Shown here: positions 1 to 8,263 of the stretch, piece by piece
Position numbering within the stretch: position 1 is the first letter of the stretch
How the letters are laid out: each line of letters opens with the position of its first letter
Assembly (NCBI RefSeq): GCF_003579925.1
Contig: NZ_QUAL01000191.1
Location: 1-64,000 of the forward strand
Length of the DNA: 64,000 nucleotides
Reading direction: 5' to 3'
Source: Jiangella rhizosphaerae
GTDB lineage: Bacteria > Actinomycetota > Actinomycetes > Jiangellales > Jiangellaceae
Notes under the pieces: model-generated
What the model saw: only the letters and a program-made list of their open reading frames with translations
Told to the model about the DNA's origin: nothing
Databases searched by the model: none
Made by a program: the position numbers and the translations under genes

Positions 1-79
1 GCGCGCGTGGCCGTCGGCACGATGCCGGCTCCATCGCGAACGCCAGCGACCTTCCCACCGGCACGACCAACGTCGGCTC
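1..79 (+). repeat. Inverted copy of a 79-base segment also at 17966-18044
   Basis: These bases match the reverse complement of 17966-18044 at 78 of 79 positions; the only mismatch is at base 70. Similarity stops sharply after base 79. The left limit is unknown because the copy runs off the window. The partner copy lies just downstream of the DeoC-type aldolase gene. Confidence 0.9.
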
Positions 80-349
80 ACACTCCTGGTGCCAGTTGTA
101 CGGCCACTTCTCAGTGGGACGGGTGAGTAGGGCGACGGCAGGACACAGGGGAGTCGTCGTCGATGGGCACGGTCGTCGGCGATGGCGGGTGTCGTGTTCT
201 ATGCGCCGCTTCGGGTGTAGAGACGCACCTCACTCGCGTCGGGACCGGTTCGAGACCAGATCGACGCTCTGACGTGGTCCTGCCGCGGGTGAGGTGCACC
301 CGCGCCGGGTGAGGAACTGTGTCGCCGGCGCCGCACTGCCCGCGCCCGG
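80..349. other. Non-coding left flank
   Basis: I see no convincing gene here. An imperfect inverted repeat has 14-base arms at 225-238 and 284-297 (13 of 14 paired, 45-base spacer). It lies downstream of the dehydrogenase gene that ends at 350 and could be a terminator, but it has no T-run. The stretch around 85-115 faintly recalls insertion-sequence end sequences, but I cannot support an element. Confidence 0.4.
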
Positions 350-1384
350 TCACGAGCCCGCGAGCTCCAGGTCGTCCCGGGCTATGACGTTCAGCAGCCG
401 CTCGCCGGCCAGGTAGCGCTCGAGGTTGCGGGTGAACAGGTCCCAGATGCGCTCGACGAACCAGGTGCTGGAGTTGGAGCCGGAGATGTGCGAGGTGACG
501 ATGACGTTCGGCAGGTCGAAGAACGGGTCGTCGGGCGGCATCGGCTGCCGGTAGTGGTCGTCCAGCGCGGCGCCGGCGATGGTCCCGTCGCGCAGCGCGG
601 CCAGCAGCGCTGCCTCGTCGACCACGCCCGCGCGCGCCGGGTTGAGCAGCACCGCGTGCGGCGGCAGCAGCCGCAGCGCCGCGGCGTCGACCCAGCCGCG
701 GGTGGTGCTGGTCACCGGCGTCGTGACGGCCAGGTAGTCGAGCCCGGCGAGGAACTCGTCGCGCTGCTCCGGCGTGAAGCTGCGGTCGGGCACCGGGACG
801 GAGCCGGCCGGCCGGTCCAGGGGGTCGTAGCGCAGCTCGCGGGCGCCGGGACGGAACCGCGAGCACGCCCAGACCTCGAGCCCGAGCGCCCGGCACAGCC
901 GGGCCAGCTCGTGGCCGATGTTGCCGTAGCCGAGGATGCCGACCCGGCGGCCGCGCAGCTCGGCCTGGAACCGGGCGTCGCGGTCCCACCGGTGCTCGCG
1001 CTGCGCGGCGAGCATGCCGGGCAGGTCGCGGGCGAACGCCAGCATCATCATGACGCACCACTCGGCGATCGGGATGTCGTTGACGCCGCTGGCGTTGGCG
1101 ACGACGGCGTCGCGCGGCAGCCTCAGGCCGTTGAGCTGCGAGTATCCGTGCGAGCCGAGCTGCAGCCAGCGCAGCTCGCGCAGCTGCTCGACGTTGGCCG
1201 GGCACAGGTCGGCGAACAGCACGGTCACGTCGCGGAGCTGTGCCTCGGGCAGCACGGCGTCCGGCCCGAACGGCTCGACCACCTCGACGACGGCGTCCGG
1301 TGCGATGCGGCGGACGCGGTCCAGGCCGGCGTCGAGGACGGGCTGGGCCACCAGGATGCGTTCGGTGCGTGCGCGGCTCTCCAC
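350..1384 (-). CDS. D-2-hydroxyacid dehydrogenase, variant active site
   Basis: This 344-residue protein has the NAD-binding loop GYGNIG at about 152-157. The catalytic Arg (ARAG, R251) and His (TSHISG, H299) of D-2-hydroxyacid dehydrogenases are present. Where most members have Asp-x-x-x-x-Glu-Pro, this one reads DDHYRQP, so the acid-pair Glu is Gln (about 280). That suggests a sub-family with altered substrate or mechanism. It starts with GTG, 3 bases after the stop of the enolase-superfamily gene, so the two are probably one operon. The likely role is NAD(P)-linked reduction or oxidation of a 2-keto or 2-hydroxy acid made in sugar-acid breakdown. The family is clear; the substrate is not. 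Confidence 0.85.
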   Translation of the reverse strand: MESRARTERILVAQPVLDAGLDRVRRIAPDAVVEVVEPFGPDAVLPEAQLRDVTVLFADLCPANVEQLRELRWLQLGSHGYSQLNGLRLPRDAVVANASGVNDIPIAEWCVMMMLAFARDLPGMLAAQREHRWDRDARFQAELRGRRVGILGYGNIGHELARLCRALGLEVWACSRFRPGARELRYDPLDRPAGSVPVPDRSFTPEQRDEFLAGLDYLAVTTPVTSTTRGWVDAAALRLLPPHAVLLNPARAGVVDEAALLAALRDGTIAGAALDDHYRQPMPPDDPFFDLPNVIVTSHISGSNSSTWFVERIWDLFTRNLERYLAGERLLNVIARDDLELAGS

Positions 1385-1387
1385 GGG

Positions 1388-2608
1388 TCAGCTCCGCAGT
1401 TCCTTGCCGGGGACGCTGGCGAACTCCTCCATGCCGGGCCGGAACGGGAACCGCTCCTTGAGCTCGTCGGTCAGGGTGACGCCCAGCCCTGGCGCCGTGG
1501 GCGGCAGCACATAGCCGTCCTCGATGACGAGGGTGTCGCCCCACACGGCGGTGTGCAGCTCGCCGGGGTCGGGCGCCATCTCGACCATGAGCGTCGACGG
1601 CGACGCGAACGCGGCGTGCACGTTCTGCAGGAAGCCGCCGCCGGCGCTCCAGGCGTGCGAGACGACGTGCCGGCCCTGCGCCGCGGCCAGCTCGCCCACC
1701 TGGACGAACTCCGTCATGCTCAGCAGCGCCGCGTCGGGCTGCGCGATGGCGAACGCGCCCCGGTTCATCCAGAGCCGGAACTCGTCGTAGGAGAACAGCT
1801 GCTCGCCGCCGGCGATCGGCACCGGCGACTGGCTGGTCAGCTCCGCGTACTCGTCGGGGTCCTCGTAGGCCAGCGGCTCCTCGAAGAACGCCGGCCGGTA
1901 CGGCGCCGCGGCCGCCATGACCGCCCGCGCGGTGTCGAGGTCCCAGCGGTGCACGCCGGTGCGGTGGCCCATGTGGCCGTCGAGCATGATCCCGAAATCC
2001 GGGCCGAGGTGGCCGCGCATCAGCGCCAGCTTCTCCGCCTCGAACTCGGCGGCGGCCTGCGGGCCGGGTGCCGGCAGGATCTCCCGGCGCCCGGACATCT
2101 CCAGGTAGCCGGTGGCCACCTTGAGCGCGGTGAAGCCCAGCTCGGCGTAGCGGTCCAGCTTGCGCTTCAGCTCGTCTGGCGGCCACGGCGACGGGCCGCC
2201 GGTGGCGTAGGCGCGCAGCCGGTCGTGCTTGCGCCCGCCGAGCAGCTCGTGCACGGGCACGCCGGCGGCCTGCCCGGCGAGGTCCCACAGCGCGGCCTCG
2301 ACGCCGGACAGCACCGCCGCCCCGGCGCCCACGCGGCACCAGAAGCCCAGGCAGCGGCGCATCCGCGTGCTCAGGACCGCGGGGTCGGTGGTGCCGCCGT
2401 CGACGAGGATCGGCCGCACGTAGTCGACCACGTGCGGGACCACCTCGGGGAAGAAGTAGCCCAGATAGGTCTCGCCGACGCCGACCAGGCCGACATCGGT
2501 GCGCACCTCCACGAACGCGGCGGTGCGCCACTTCTTGGCGAACGTGATGTACGGGTCGTTGCTGGACGGACCGGTGAGCAACACGGTCGCGACGTCGGTG
2601 ATCCGCAT
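1388..2608 (-). CDS. Enolase-superfamily (mandelate racemase/muconate lactonizing) enzyme
   Basis: This is a 406-residue member of the enolase superfamily, which abstracts a proton alpha to a carboxylate with Mg2+. Visible residues are a catalytic-type Lys in ALKV (K163), metal ligands in LDGHMG (D210), FFEEP (E243/E244) and GGEQ (E269), and a His in SHAW (H318). This pattern resembles sugar-acid dehydratases and mandelate racemases. I start at the ATG at 2608 rather than further upstream because homology begins there and a LacI-like operator lies just upstream. Co-transcription with the hydroxyacid dehydrogenase suggests dehydration of an aldonate or uronate-derived acid and then redox of the keto acid. 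The exact substrate is unknown. Confidence 0.85.
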   Translation of the reverse strand: MRITDVATVLLTGPSSNDPYITFAKKWRTAAFVEVRTDVGLVGVGETYLGYFFPEVVPHVVDYVRPILVDGGTTDPAVLSTRMRRCLGFWCRVGAGAAVLSGVEAALWDLAGQAAGVPVHELLGGRKHDRLRAYATGGPSPWPPDELKRKLDRYAELGFTALKVATGYLEMSGRREILPAPGPQAAAEFEAEKLALMRGHLGPDFGIMLDGHMGHRTGVHRWDLDTARAVMAAAAPYRPAFFEEPLAYEDPDEYAELTSQSPVPIAGGEQLFSYDEFRLWMNRGAFAIAQPDAALLSMTEFVQVGELAAAQGRHVVSHAWSAGGGFLQNVHAAFASPSTLMVEMAPDPGELHTAVWGDTLVIEDGYVLPPTAPGLGVTLTDELKERFPFRPGMEEFASVPGKELRS

Positions 2609-2621
2609 CCGGCCATGGTTT

Positions 2622-2638
2622 GTGAAACAGCGTTTCAC
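2622..2638. promoter_or_regulatory. LacI-like operator
   Basis: GTGAAAC-AGC-GTTTCAC is a perfect dyad with 7-base arms. The GAAAC/GTTTC core is typical of LacI-family operators. It sits 14 bases upstream of the enolase-superfamily start and next to the end of the GH114-like gene, so it most likely represses the 2608-350 operon. No LacI-family gene is in the window. Confidence 0.6.
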
Positions 2639-2639
2639 G

Positions 2640-3476
2640 TCAAGGTGAAGCGCCCACCGCCGCACACCACTCGGAGACATGGCCGGCGGCGCCGGCGGGG
2701 ACGACGTCGCGGTCGCGCAGCAGCACGGAGATCCGGTCGCCGCGCGCCGCGCAGGCCGCGTCGAACGCGGCCCGGCCGTTGTCGGTGTACTCGATCTCGA
2801 TGACGCGGTCCCCGTACACGTCGGTGTAGGCGTCGCACTCGTCGTGGGCCTCGCACTCCTCGGCAATCGCGAAGTCGAGGTCCGCGGCGTCGCGGCCGGC
2901 GTCGCCCAGCTCCGGCGTGTTCTTCTGGGCGATCGCCAGGCCGAGGTCGTGCGCGGCGCCGGCCAGCAGTGCCGCGAACGCGACGTTGCCGGCCTCGTCC
3001 AGCAGGCCGTGCGACCGGGTCCAGGAGTCGAGGTTGTCCGGTTCGACGGCGTCGAAGCCGGCCTCCGCGCAGCGGGCGAGGTCGCGGCCGGCGAGCTCGG
3101 CGAGCGCGGCCCGGTTCGCCTCGGTCGACGTGTCCAGCAGCACCTCGTCCGGCCAGTCCAGGTCGGCGACCAGCTCGCCGTCGTGGCGGAGCAGCAGCTC
3201 GTCGTGCTCGGCCAGCCACCACTCGAGCGTGCCGGGCTGGGTCTGGAACGCGTTCACGTAGCAGATGCCGTACCGGCCGGGCGCGGGCTGCGCGGAGACG
3301 TCGCGGATCACGATCTCGGCCTCGCCGGCCGGGGGATAGGCGCCGCCGAGCTGGTAGTCGACCCGCCCGCCGGCCGGCGGGAGGACGATCCCGCCGCGGT
3401 CGCCGCCGCCGTCGTCGCCGGCTCCGCACGCGGCCAGCAGCACGAGCGTGGCCGCGGCCACCGGTGGACGGCGCAT
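2640..3476 (-). CDS. GH114-like (endo-alpha-1,4-polygalactosaminidase family) lipoprotein
   Basis: This 278-residue secreted protein has a short basic N-terminus, a hydrophobic stretch and the lipobox LAAC with lipid-modified Cys at about 17. The core has features of the GH114/TM1410-type TIM barrel: CYVNAF near the first strand, and a long acidic motif around GFDAVEPDNLDSW that typically carries catalytic-site acids. Proteins of this kind act on exopolysaccharide or glycoprotein outside the cell. I begin at the ATG at 3476 because it gives the complete lipoprotein signal; longer readings upstream are artefacts of GC-rich reading frames. The family is fairly sure; the polygalactosamine substrate is only by family. 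Confidence 0.75.
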   Translation of the reverse strand: MRRPPVAAATLVLLAACGAGDDGGGDRGGIVLPPAGGRVDYQLGGAYPPAGEAEIVIRDVSAQPAPGRYGICYVNAFQTQPGTLEWWLAEHDELLLRHDGELVADLDWPDEVLLDTSTEANRAALAELAGRDLARCAEAGFDAVEPDNLDSWTRSHGLLDEAGNVAFAALLAGAAHDLGLAIAQKNTPELGDAGRDAADLDFAIAEECEAHDECDAYTDVYGDRVIEIEYTDNGRAAFDAACAARGDRISVLLRDRDVVPAGAAGHVSEWCAAVGASP

Positions 3477-3544
3477 CGGGGTCAGTATGCCCGCACGCCG
3501 ATCATCCGACAGCTGCGGCCGGTGGCCGGCGGTTCCTGGCGCCG

Positions 3545-4063
3545 TCAGGGCCGGTCGACGAGGTCGGCGGCGAGAAGGTCCATGAGCAGCCCGTCGTGCC
3601 AGGCGCCGTCCGGGCCGCGCTCGTACTGGCGCATGACGCCGACAGGCCGGAAGCCGACCTTGGCGTAGCAGGCGATGGCCGCGGCGTTGTCGGCCGCGGG
3701 GTCGATGACCAGCCGGTGGTGCCCGTGGTCGTCGAGCAGGTGCCGGGCGAGGGTGCGCACCGCGTCCGTGCCGTAGCCGCGGCCGTGGTGCGCGGGGTCG
3801 ACGTAGATGTCGATGCTGGCGTGCCGGTACTGGGGGTCGTGCTCGGCGGCCCACTGGATCGCGCCGACGACGTGACCGCCGGCCTCGATGACGTACAGGT
3901 GCAGGTCGCCGTCGGCGAGGTCGGCGGCCACCTCGCGGGCGAGGTCCTCGCCGCCGCCCCAGCGGTGGTGCACCTCGGGCGTCGAGCGGATGGCGACCAG
4001 CCGCGGGACGTCCGTGGACGCCGCCGGCCGCAGCGTCACGCGGGCCCCCGTGAGCACGGTCAT
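3545..4063 (-). CDS. GNAT-family N-acetyltransferase
   Basis: This 172-residue single-domain acetyltransferase carries the acetyl-CoA pyrophosphate loop HHGRGYGTDAV (motif A, about 108-118). The NAAAIACYAKVGFRPVG segment is the usual motif B of RimJ/RimL-like GNATs. It would transfer an acetyl group from acetyl-CoA to an amine or protein N-terminus in the cytoplasm. The ATG at 4063 fits the domain start. It is divergent from the metal-chelate importer, and its upstream region overlaps that promoter. The substrate cannot be predicted. Confidence 0.85.
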   Translation of the reverse strand: MTVLTGARVTLRPAASTDVPRLVAIRSTPEVHHRWGGGEDLAREVAADLADGDLHLYVIEAGGHVVGAIQWAAEHDPQYRHASIDIYVDPAHHGRGYGTDAVRTLARHLLDDHGHHRLVIDPAADNAAAIACYAKVGFRPVGVMRQYERGPDGAWHDGLLMDLLAADLVDRP

Positions 4064-4117
4064 GCCCGGACGATACCGGCCGGCGCTCGCAACGCGGGAT
4101 GTTAGGGTGCTTCCGGA

Positions 4118-4136
4118 AATGAGTGTGATTCTCGTT
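4118..4136. promoter_or_regulatory. Possible Fur/Zur-type metal box upstream of the importer
   Basis: AATGAGTGTGATTCTCGTT is an AT-rich imperfect 19-base dyad in a very GC-rich setting, 12 bases before the permease ATG. It shares ATGAG and GAT elements with the dyad at 8222-8249 next to the convergent exporter. The position and base composition fit a metal-responsive repressor site. The regulator is not in the window. Confidence 0.4.
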
Positions 4137-4148
4137 AGAAAGAGGCCC

Positions 4149-5237
4149 ATGCGCACCGCGCCCGACGCCGCACCCGTCATCGCATCGGCCGCTCCGGGAC
4201 GCCGCTCCGCCGGGCTGGTGGTCGTCACCATCGGGCTGACCGTCGTGCTGCTGGCGTCGGTGCTGGTCGCGATCGGCGTGGGTGCGGCGGGCATCGCTCC
4301 GGCTGACACGGCGCGCTACCTGTGGGCGGCGCTGACCGGCGGCTCGATCGGCGCCGACGAGGCGACGGCCTACCAGATCGTCTGGCAGATCCGGACCCCG
4401 CGCGTGCTGCTGGCGGCCGTCGTCGGGGCGGGGCTGGCGCTGGTGGGCGTCGCCGTGCAGGCGATGGTCCGCAACGCGCTGGCCGATCCGTTCGTCCTCG
4501 GGGTGTCGTCGGGTGCGTCGGTCGGGGCCGTCGCCGTGATCGTCACCGGCGGGCTGGCCGCCCTCGGCAGCTACGCGGTGTCGGCCGGGGCGTTCCTGGG
4601 CGCGCTGCTGGCGTCGGTGCTCGTCTACGTCGCGGCCACCGGGCGGGCCGGCATGAGCCCGCTGCGGCTCGTCCTCACCGGCGTCGCGATGTCGTTCGGG
4701 TTCCAGGCCGTGATGAGCGTCATCGTCTACTTCGCCCCCGACGGCGAGGCCACCAGCACGGTGCTGTTCTGGACGATGGGCAGCTTCGGCGCGGCGACGT
4801 GGGGCTCGCTGCCGGTCGTCGCGGTGGCCGTGGCCGTCGCCGTCGTGGCGCTGCGCCGCTCCGGCCGGCTGCTCGACGTGCTCGCGCTCGGCGATGAGAC
4901 CGCCGCCAGCCTAGGCGTCGACGCCGGCCGGGTGCGGCGCGGACTGTTCCTGCTGTCGTCGGTCGTGACCGGCGCGATGGTGGCGGTGAGCGGGGCGATC
5001 GGCTTCGTGGGCCTGATCCTGCCGCACCTGGTGCGCATGGTGGTCGGCGCGGGGCACGCGCGGGTGTTCGCGGTCGCGCCGCCGGCCGGGGCGATCTTCA
5101 TGGTCTGGGTCGACGTCGCCGCGCGGACGGTGGTGGCGCCGCGGGAGCTGCCGCTCGGCGTCATCACCGCGCTGGTCGGCGTGCCGGTGTTCGTCGCGCT
5201 GATGCGCCGCCGCGGCTACCTGTTCGCGGGACGGTGA
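4149..5237 (+). CDS. FecCD-family metal-chelate ABC permease
   Basis: This 362-residue integral membrane protein belongs to the BtuC/FecCD permease family and has about ten hydrophobic segments. Family hallmarks are visible: IRTPRVLLAAVVGAGLALVG after the first helices, NPLADP-like NALADPFVLGVSSGA, and GLILPHLVRMVVG near the cytoplasmic coupling helix. I choose the ATG at 4149, preceded by AGAAAGAGG. An in-frame ATG at 4119 would sit inside the putative metal box. It forms an operon with the ATPase (1-base gap) and the binding lipoprotein. It probably moves a ferric-siderophore or similar chelate across the membrane as a homodimer, since only one permease gene is present. Confidence 0.9.
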   Translation: MRTAPDAAPVIASAAPGRRSAGLVVVTIGLTVVLLASVLVAIGVGAAGIAPADTARYLWAALTGGSIGADEATAYQIVWQIRTPRVLLAAVVGAGLALVGVAVQAMVRNALADPFVLGVSSGASVGAVAVIVTGGLAALGSYAVSAGAFLGALLASVLVYVAATGRAGMSPLRLVLTGVAMSFGFQAVMSVIVYFAPDGEATSTVLFWTMGSFGAATWGSLPVVAVAVAVAVVALRRSGRLLDVLALGDETAASLGVDAGRVRRGLFLLSSVVTGAMVAVSGAIGFVGLILPHLVRMVVGAGHARVFAVAPPAGAIFMVWVDVAARTVVAPRELPLGVITALVGVPVFVALMRRRGYLFAGR

Positions 5238-5238
5238 C

Positions 5239-6030
5239 ATGGACCTCCGGCTCGACGGGCTCACCGTCACCATCGACGGCGCCGACCTCGTGCGCGACCT
5301 CAGCCTCGATGTGGCCGACGGCGCCGTCGTCGGCCTGATCGGCCCCAATGGCAGCGGCAAGTCGACGGCGCTGCGCTGCGTGTACCGCGCGCTCCGGCCG
5401 ACGCACGGCACGGTGTGGATCGGCGGCGACGACCTCGCCGGGCTGGGCCGCCGCGACGGCGCCCGGCGCGTCGCCGCCCTCACCCAGCAGGGCGGCAGCG
5501 ACCTGGACTTCACCGTCGAGGAGGTCGTCGCGCTCGGACGGGCGCCGCACAAGCACGGCAACGAGCCGCTCACCGCCCGCGAGCACGAGCTGTGCCGCCG
5601 GGCGATGGAGCGGCTGGACCTGCTGCACCTCGCCGGCCGCGGCGTGCTGTCGCTCTCCGGCGGCGAGCGGCAGCGGGTGCTGGTGGCGCGGGCGCTGGTC
5701 CAGGAGCCGCGGGTGCTCGTGCTGGACGAGCCGACGAACCATCTGGACGTCCGGCACCAGATCGAGCTGCTGGCCATGCTCCGCGGCGCCGACCTGACGG
5801 TGCTCGTCGTCCTGCACGACCTCAACCTCGCCGCCGCCGTCTGCGACCGGCTCGGCGTGCTGTCCGGCGGCCGGCTCGTCGCCGCGGGCCCGCCGGCCGA
5901 CGTGCTCACCGAGGCGCTGGTCCGCGACGTGTTCGGCGTGGCGGCGACGGTCGTCCCGCATCCGCTGTCCGGCGCGCCGCAGCTGCTCTACACCGTCACC
6001 GACACGACACCGGAAGGAACACCGAGATGA
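5239..6030 (+). CDS. FecE-type ABC transporter ATPase
   Basis: This 263-residue ATPase energises the chelate importer. It has Walker A GPNGSGKST (35-43), a Q-loop glutamine near 83, signature LSGGERQ (139-145), Walker B VLVLDEP (159-165) and an H-loop in VLHDLN. This matches the FecE/FhuC/HemV class in length and motifs. The ATG at 5239 follows the permease stop by one base, and its stop overlaps the next ATG as ATGA, so translation of all three genes is coupled. Confidence 0.93.
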   Translation: MDLRLDGLTVTIDGADLVRDLSLDVADGAVVGLIGPNGSGKSTALRCVYRALRPTHGTVWIGGDDLAGLGRRDGARRVAALTQQGGSDLDFTVEEVVALGRAPHKHGNEPLTAREHELCRRAMERLDLLHLAGRGVLSLSGGERQRVLVARALVQEPRVLVLDEPTNHLDVRHQIELLAMLRGADLTVLVVLHDLNLAAAVCDRLGVLSGGRLVAAGPPADVLTEALVRDVFGVAATVVPHPLSGAPQLLYTVTDTTPEGTPR

Positions 6031-7013
6031 CGACCCCGCACCGACGTTCCCTGCTCGCGCTCACCGCCGGCGCGCTCACCCTGTCCGCGTGCGGCGCCGA
6101 GGTCGAGTCGTCCTCCGGGACGCGAACGGTGACGGTCGACCGCTGCGGCGAGCCGGTCGAGTACACGACGCCGCAACGCGCCGTCGCCTACGAGGGCGGC
6201 AGCGCGGACAAGCTGTTCGCGCTCGGTCTCACCGACCACGTGCACGGCTACGTCATGCCGCCGGCCAATCCGCCGGTCGAGGAGTCGCCCTGGGCGTCGG
6301 AGTACGCCGAGGTGGAGTTCCTCAGCGACGACCTGCTCAACCGGGAGCTGGTCGTCGACGCCGACGCGGACCTCGTCGTGGCCGGCTGGAACTCCGGCTT
6401 CAGCGACCAGCGCGGCATCACCCCGGAGATCCTCGACGGCCTGGGGATCCAGAGCTTCATGCACACCGAGTCCTGTTTCAACTACCCGGGGTTTCCCGAG
6501 CACGTCGACCCGTTCGAGGCGCTCTTCACCGACCTCGAGCGGCTCGGCCGGATCTTCGGCGTGGAGGACCGGGCCGCCGAGCTCGTCGCGGAGTACCGCG
6601 ACCGTGTCGAGACGGTGCGGAAGAACGCGCCGGCGGGCGAGCCGGTCCCGGTGTTCCTCTACGACTCCGGCACCGACCAGCCGTTCACGGCCGGCAACCA
6701 GGTGCCGCCGAACGAGATCATCGAGTTCGCCGGCGGCCGCAACGTCTTCGCCGGCCTCGACGCCCGGTGGACGCAGGTGAGCTGGGAGGCCGTCGTCCAG
6801 GCCGCGCCCGAGGTGATCATCATCCTCGACTACGGCGACCAGCCGGCCCAGGAGAAGATCGACTTCCTCGAGTCGTCGCCGATCACCAGCGGCCTGCCGG
6901 CCGTCGTCCAGGACAACTACTACGTCCTCGACTACAACGAGGGCATCAGCGGGCCGCGCAACATCGACGGCCTGGAGGGGTTCGCCGAGTACCTGCGGAC
7001 GCTGGAGCGCTGA
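6027..7013 (+). CDS. Metal-chelate-binding lipoprotein (FecB/BtuF type)
   Basis: This 328-residue exported substrate-binding protein has a basic N-terminus, a hydrophobic segment and lipobox LSAC, which anchors it to the outer face of the membrane. The body has the two-lobed FecB/FepB pattern: the PQRAVAYEGGSADKLFALGL opening, a long central helix region and a second lobe with PEVIIILDYG. It starts by ATGA overlap with the ATPase gene. It captures the chelate (probably a ferric siderophore; a cobamide or haem cannot be excluded) and delivers it to the permease. Confidence 0.88.
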   Translation: MTTPHRRSLLALTAGALTLSACGAEVESSSGTRTVTVDRCGEPVEYTTPQRAVAYEGGSADKLFALGLTDHVHGYVMPPANPPVEESPWASEYAEVEFLSDDLLNRELVVDADADLVVAGWNSGFSDQRGITPEILDGLGIQSFMHTESCFNYPGFPEHVDPFEALFTDLERLGRIFGVEDRAAELVAEYRDRVETVRKNAPAGEPVPVFLYDSGTDQPFTAGNQVPPNEIIEFAGGRNVFAGLDARWTQVSWEAVVQAAPEVIIILDYGDQPAQEKIDFLESSPITSGLPAVVQDNYYVLDYNEGISGPRNIDGLEGFAEYLRTLER

Positions 7014-7015
7014 GC

Positions 7016-8194
7016 TCAGCGGCCGAACCGCCGCGTCGTCGGGACCAGCGCCGCGGCCGCCGGCGCGGCGAAGCAGGCGCCGACGCAGACCGCCAGCACG
7101 GCCGTGGTCCCGGCGACGTCCATCGCCGGGGCGAACAGCGCCAGCCCGACCGGCGCCAGGCCGTACGAGGCGAGGAAGTCCAGCGACGACACCCGGGCCA
7201 GCTTGGACGGCTCGACCTCGCGCTGGGTCGCGGTGAACCAGAGGACGTTGAACACCTCGATGCCCAGTCCGGCCACGACGTACGCGGCCACGACCGCGGC
7301 CGGCGGGACCGGCGCGAGCAGGCTCAGCGGGACGAGGCCGTAGCAGGCCAGCGCCGCCAGCGCGATCCAGCCGGGCGCCCGCGGCCGCCAGCGCGCGACG
7401 AGCACCGCGCCGGCCAGCGCCCCGGCGGTGTACGCGGTCAGCGCTGCGGCCAGCACCACCTCCGTCTCATAGCGATCGCGGCTGACCAGCGGCAACGCCA
7501 CTCCGCTCGCGGAGTACCCGGTGGCGATGACCGTGGTCAGCGCGCCCAGTCCGGCGAGGAACCACGGGTGGCGGCGGGCCTCGCGGACACCGTCGGCGAA
7601 CTCGCGCAGCATCGACGCCCGGGGTCCCCGGGCGCCGTCGGTACCCATCGTGCCGCGGGGCGGCAACAGCGCCGCTGTCAGCCAGAGCACCCCCGTGGCC
7701 AGCAGCAGTGCGCCCGGCCCCGTGACAGCCGCGGCGATCGCCGTCAGCCCTGGGGCGACCAGCGTCGTGACCCGCACCGCGAGGCTCATGGCGGCGTTGG
7801 CCCGCTGCCGGCGCTCAGGCTCCACCACCTCGGCGGTCAGCGCCTGGAACGCGGGCCGGCAGGCGCCCTGGCCGGCCCCGGCGACGGCGGCGCCGGCCAG
7901 CAACAGGGCCTTGGACCCGCCGAGTCCGGCCGCCATCACCGGGCAGGCGGCCGCGGCGGCCAGCCCGGACCAGAGCACCACGCCGCGGCGCGAGTGCCGG
8001 TCGGCCAGCACGCCGCCGGCCGGCACCGCGGCAAGAAAGCCCGCGGTCCGCACGCCGAGCGCCAGGCCGAGCTCGGTGCCGGTCAGCGTCCGGTCCAGCA
8101 CGGCCAGCCCGAGCACGAACGGCAGCGCCCAGGTGGCCAGCCCGGACGCGGTCGTGGCGATCCACAGCCGGACGAACGCGCGGTCGCGCAGCAC
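7016..8194 (-). CDS. MFS transporter, possible siderophore exporter (EntS-like)
   Basis: This is a 392-residue, roughly 12-helix major facilitator. The loop GGVLADRHSRRGVV after the second helix is the MFS signature. Overall it resembles the MFS_3/EntS-type efflux family. It is convergent with the importer operon, with only two bases between stops, and has a Fur-like dyad upstream. The most economical reading is export of the siderophore, or relief of metal stress, as counterpart to the importer. No siderophore biosynthesis gene is in the window. The family is sure; the substrate is inferred. Confidence 0.8.
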   Translation of the reverse strand: MLRDRAFVRLWIATTASGLATWALPFVLGLAVLDRTLTGTELGLALGVRTAGFLAAVPAGGVLADRHSRRGVVLWSGLAAAAACPVMAAGLGGSKALLLAGAAVAGAGQGACRPAFQALTAEVVEPERRQRANAAMSLAVRVTTLVAPGLTAIAAAVTGPGALLLATGVLWLTAALLPPRGTMGTDGARGPRASMLREFADGVREARRHPWFLAGLGALTTVIATGYSASGVALPLVSRDRYETEVVLAAALTAYTAGALAGAVLVARWRPRAPGWIALAALACYGLVPLSLLAPVPPAAVVAAYVVAGLGIEVFNVLWFTATQREVEPSKLARVSSLDFLASYGLAPVGLALFAPAMDVAGTTAVLAVCVGACFAAPAAAALVPTTRRFGR

Positions 8195-8221
8195 CGGTCG
8201 TCCCTTCAGCGGCGGCTAAGA

Positions 8222-8249
8222 ATGAGAACGATTACTATATCGTCCTCAT
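8222..8249. promoter_or_regulatory. 28-base dyad upstream of the MFS gene, possible metal box
   Basis: The arms ATGAGAACGAT and ATCGTCCTCAT (10 of 11 paired) flank TACTAT. It is an AT-rich island 28 bases upstream of the MFS start, resembling Fur/Zur boxes. It shares sequence elements with the site at 4118-4136. Confidence 0.5.
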
Positions 8250-8263
8250 CCGCCGCGTCGGGA

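Noticed and set aside
80-120. Insertion-sequence end at the left edge
   Set aside because: Only a vague resemblance; no terminal repeats or transposase can be seen in the window.
111-2531. Long open frame of 806 codons on the minus strand
   Set aside because: It is the Arg/Ala/Pro-rich shadow of the dehydrogenase and enolase-superfamily genes; no domain is recognisable.
4119-4148. Alternative upstream ATG for the FecCD permease
   Set aside because: It would put the putative metal box inside the coding region and lacks a good ribosome site; the ATG at 4149 has AGAAAGAGG.
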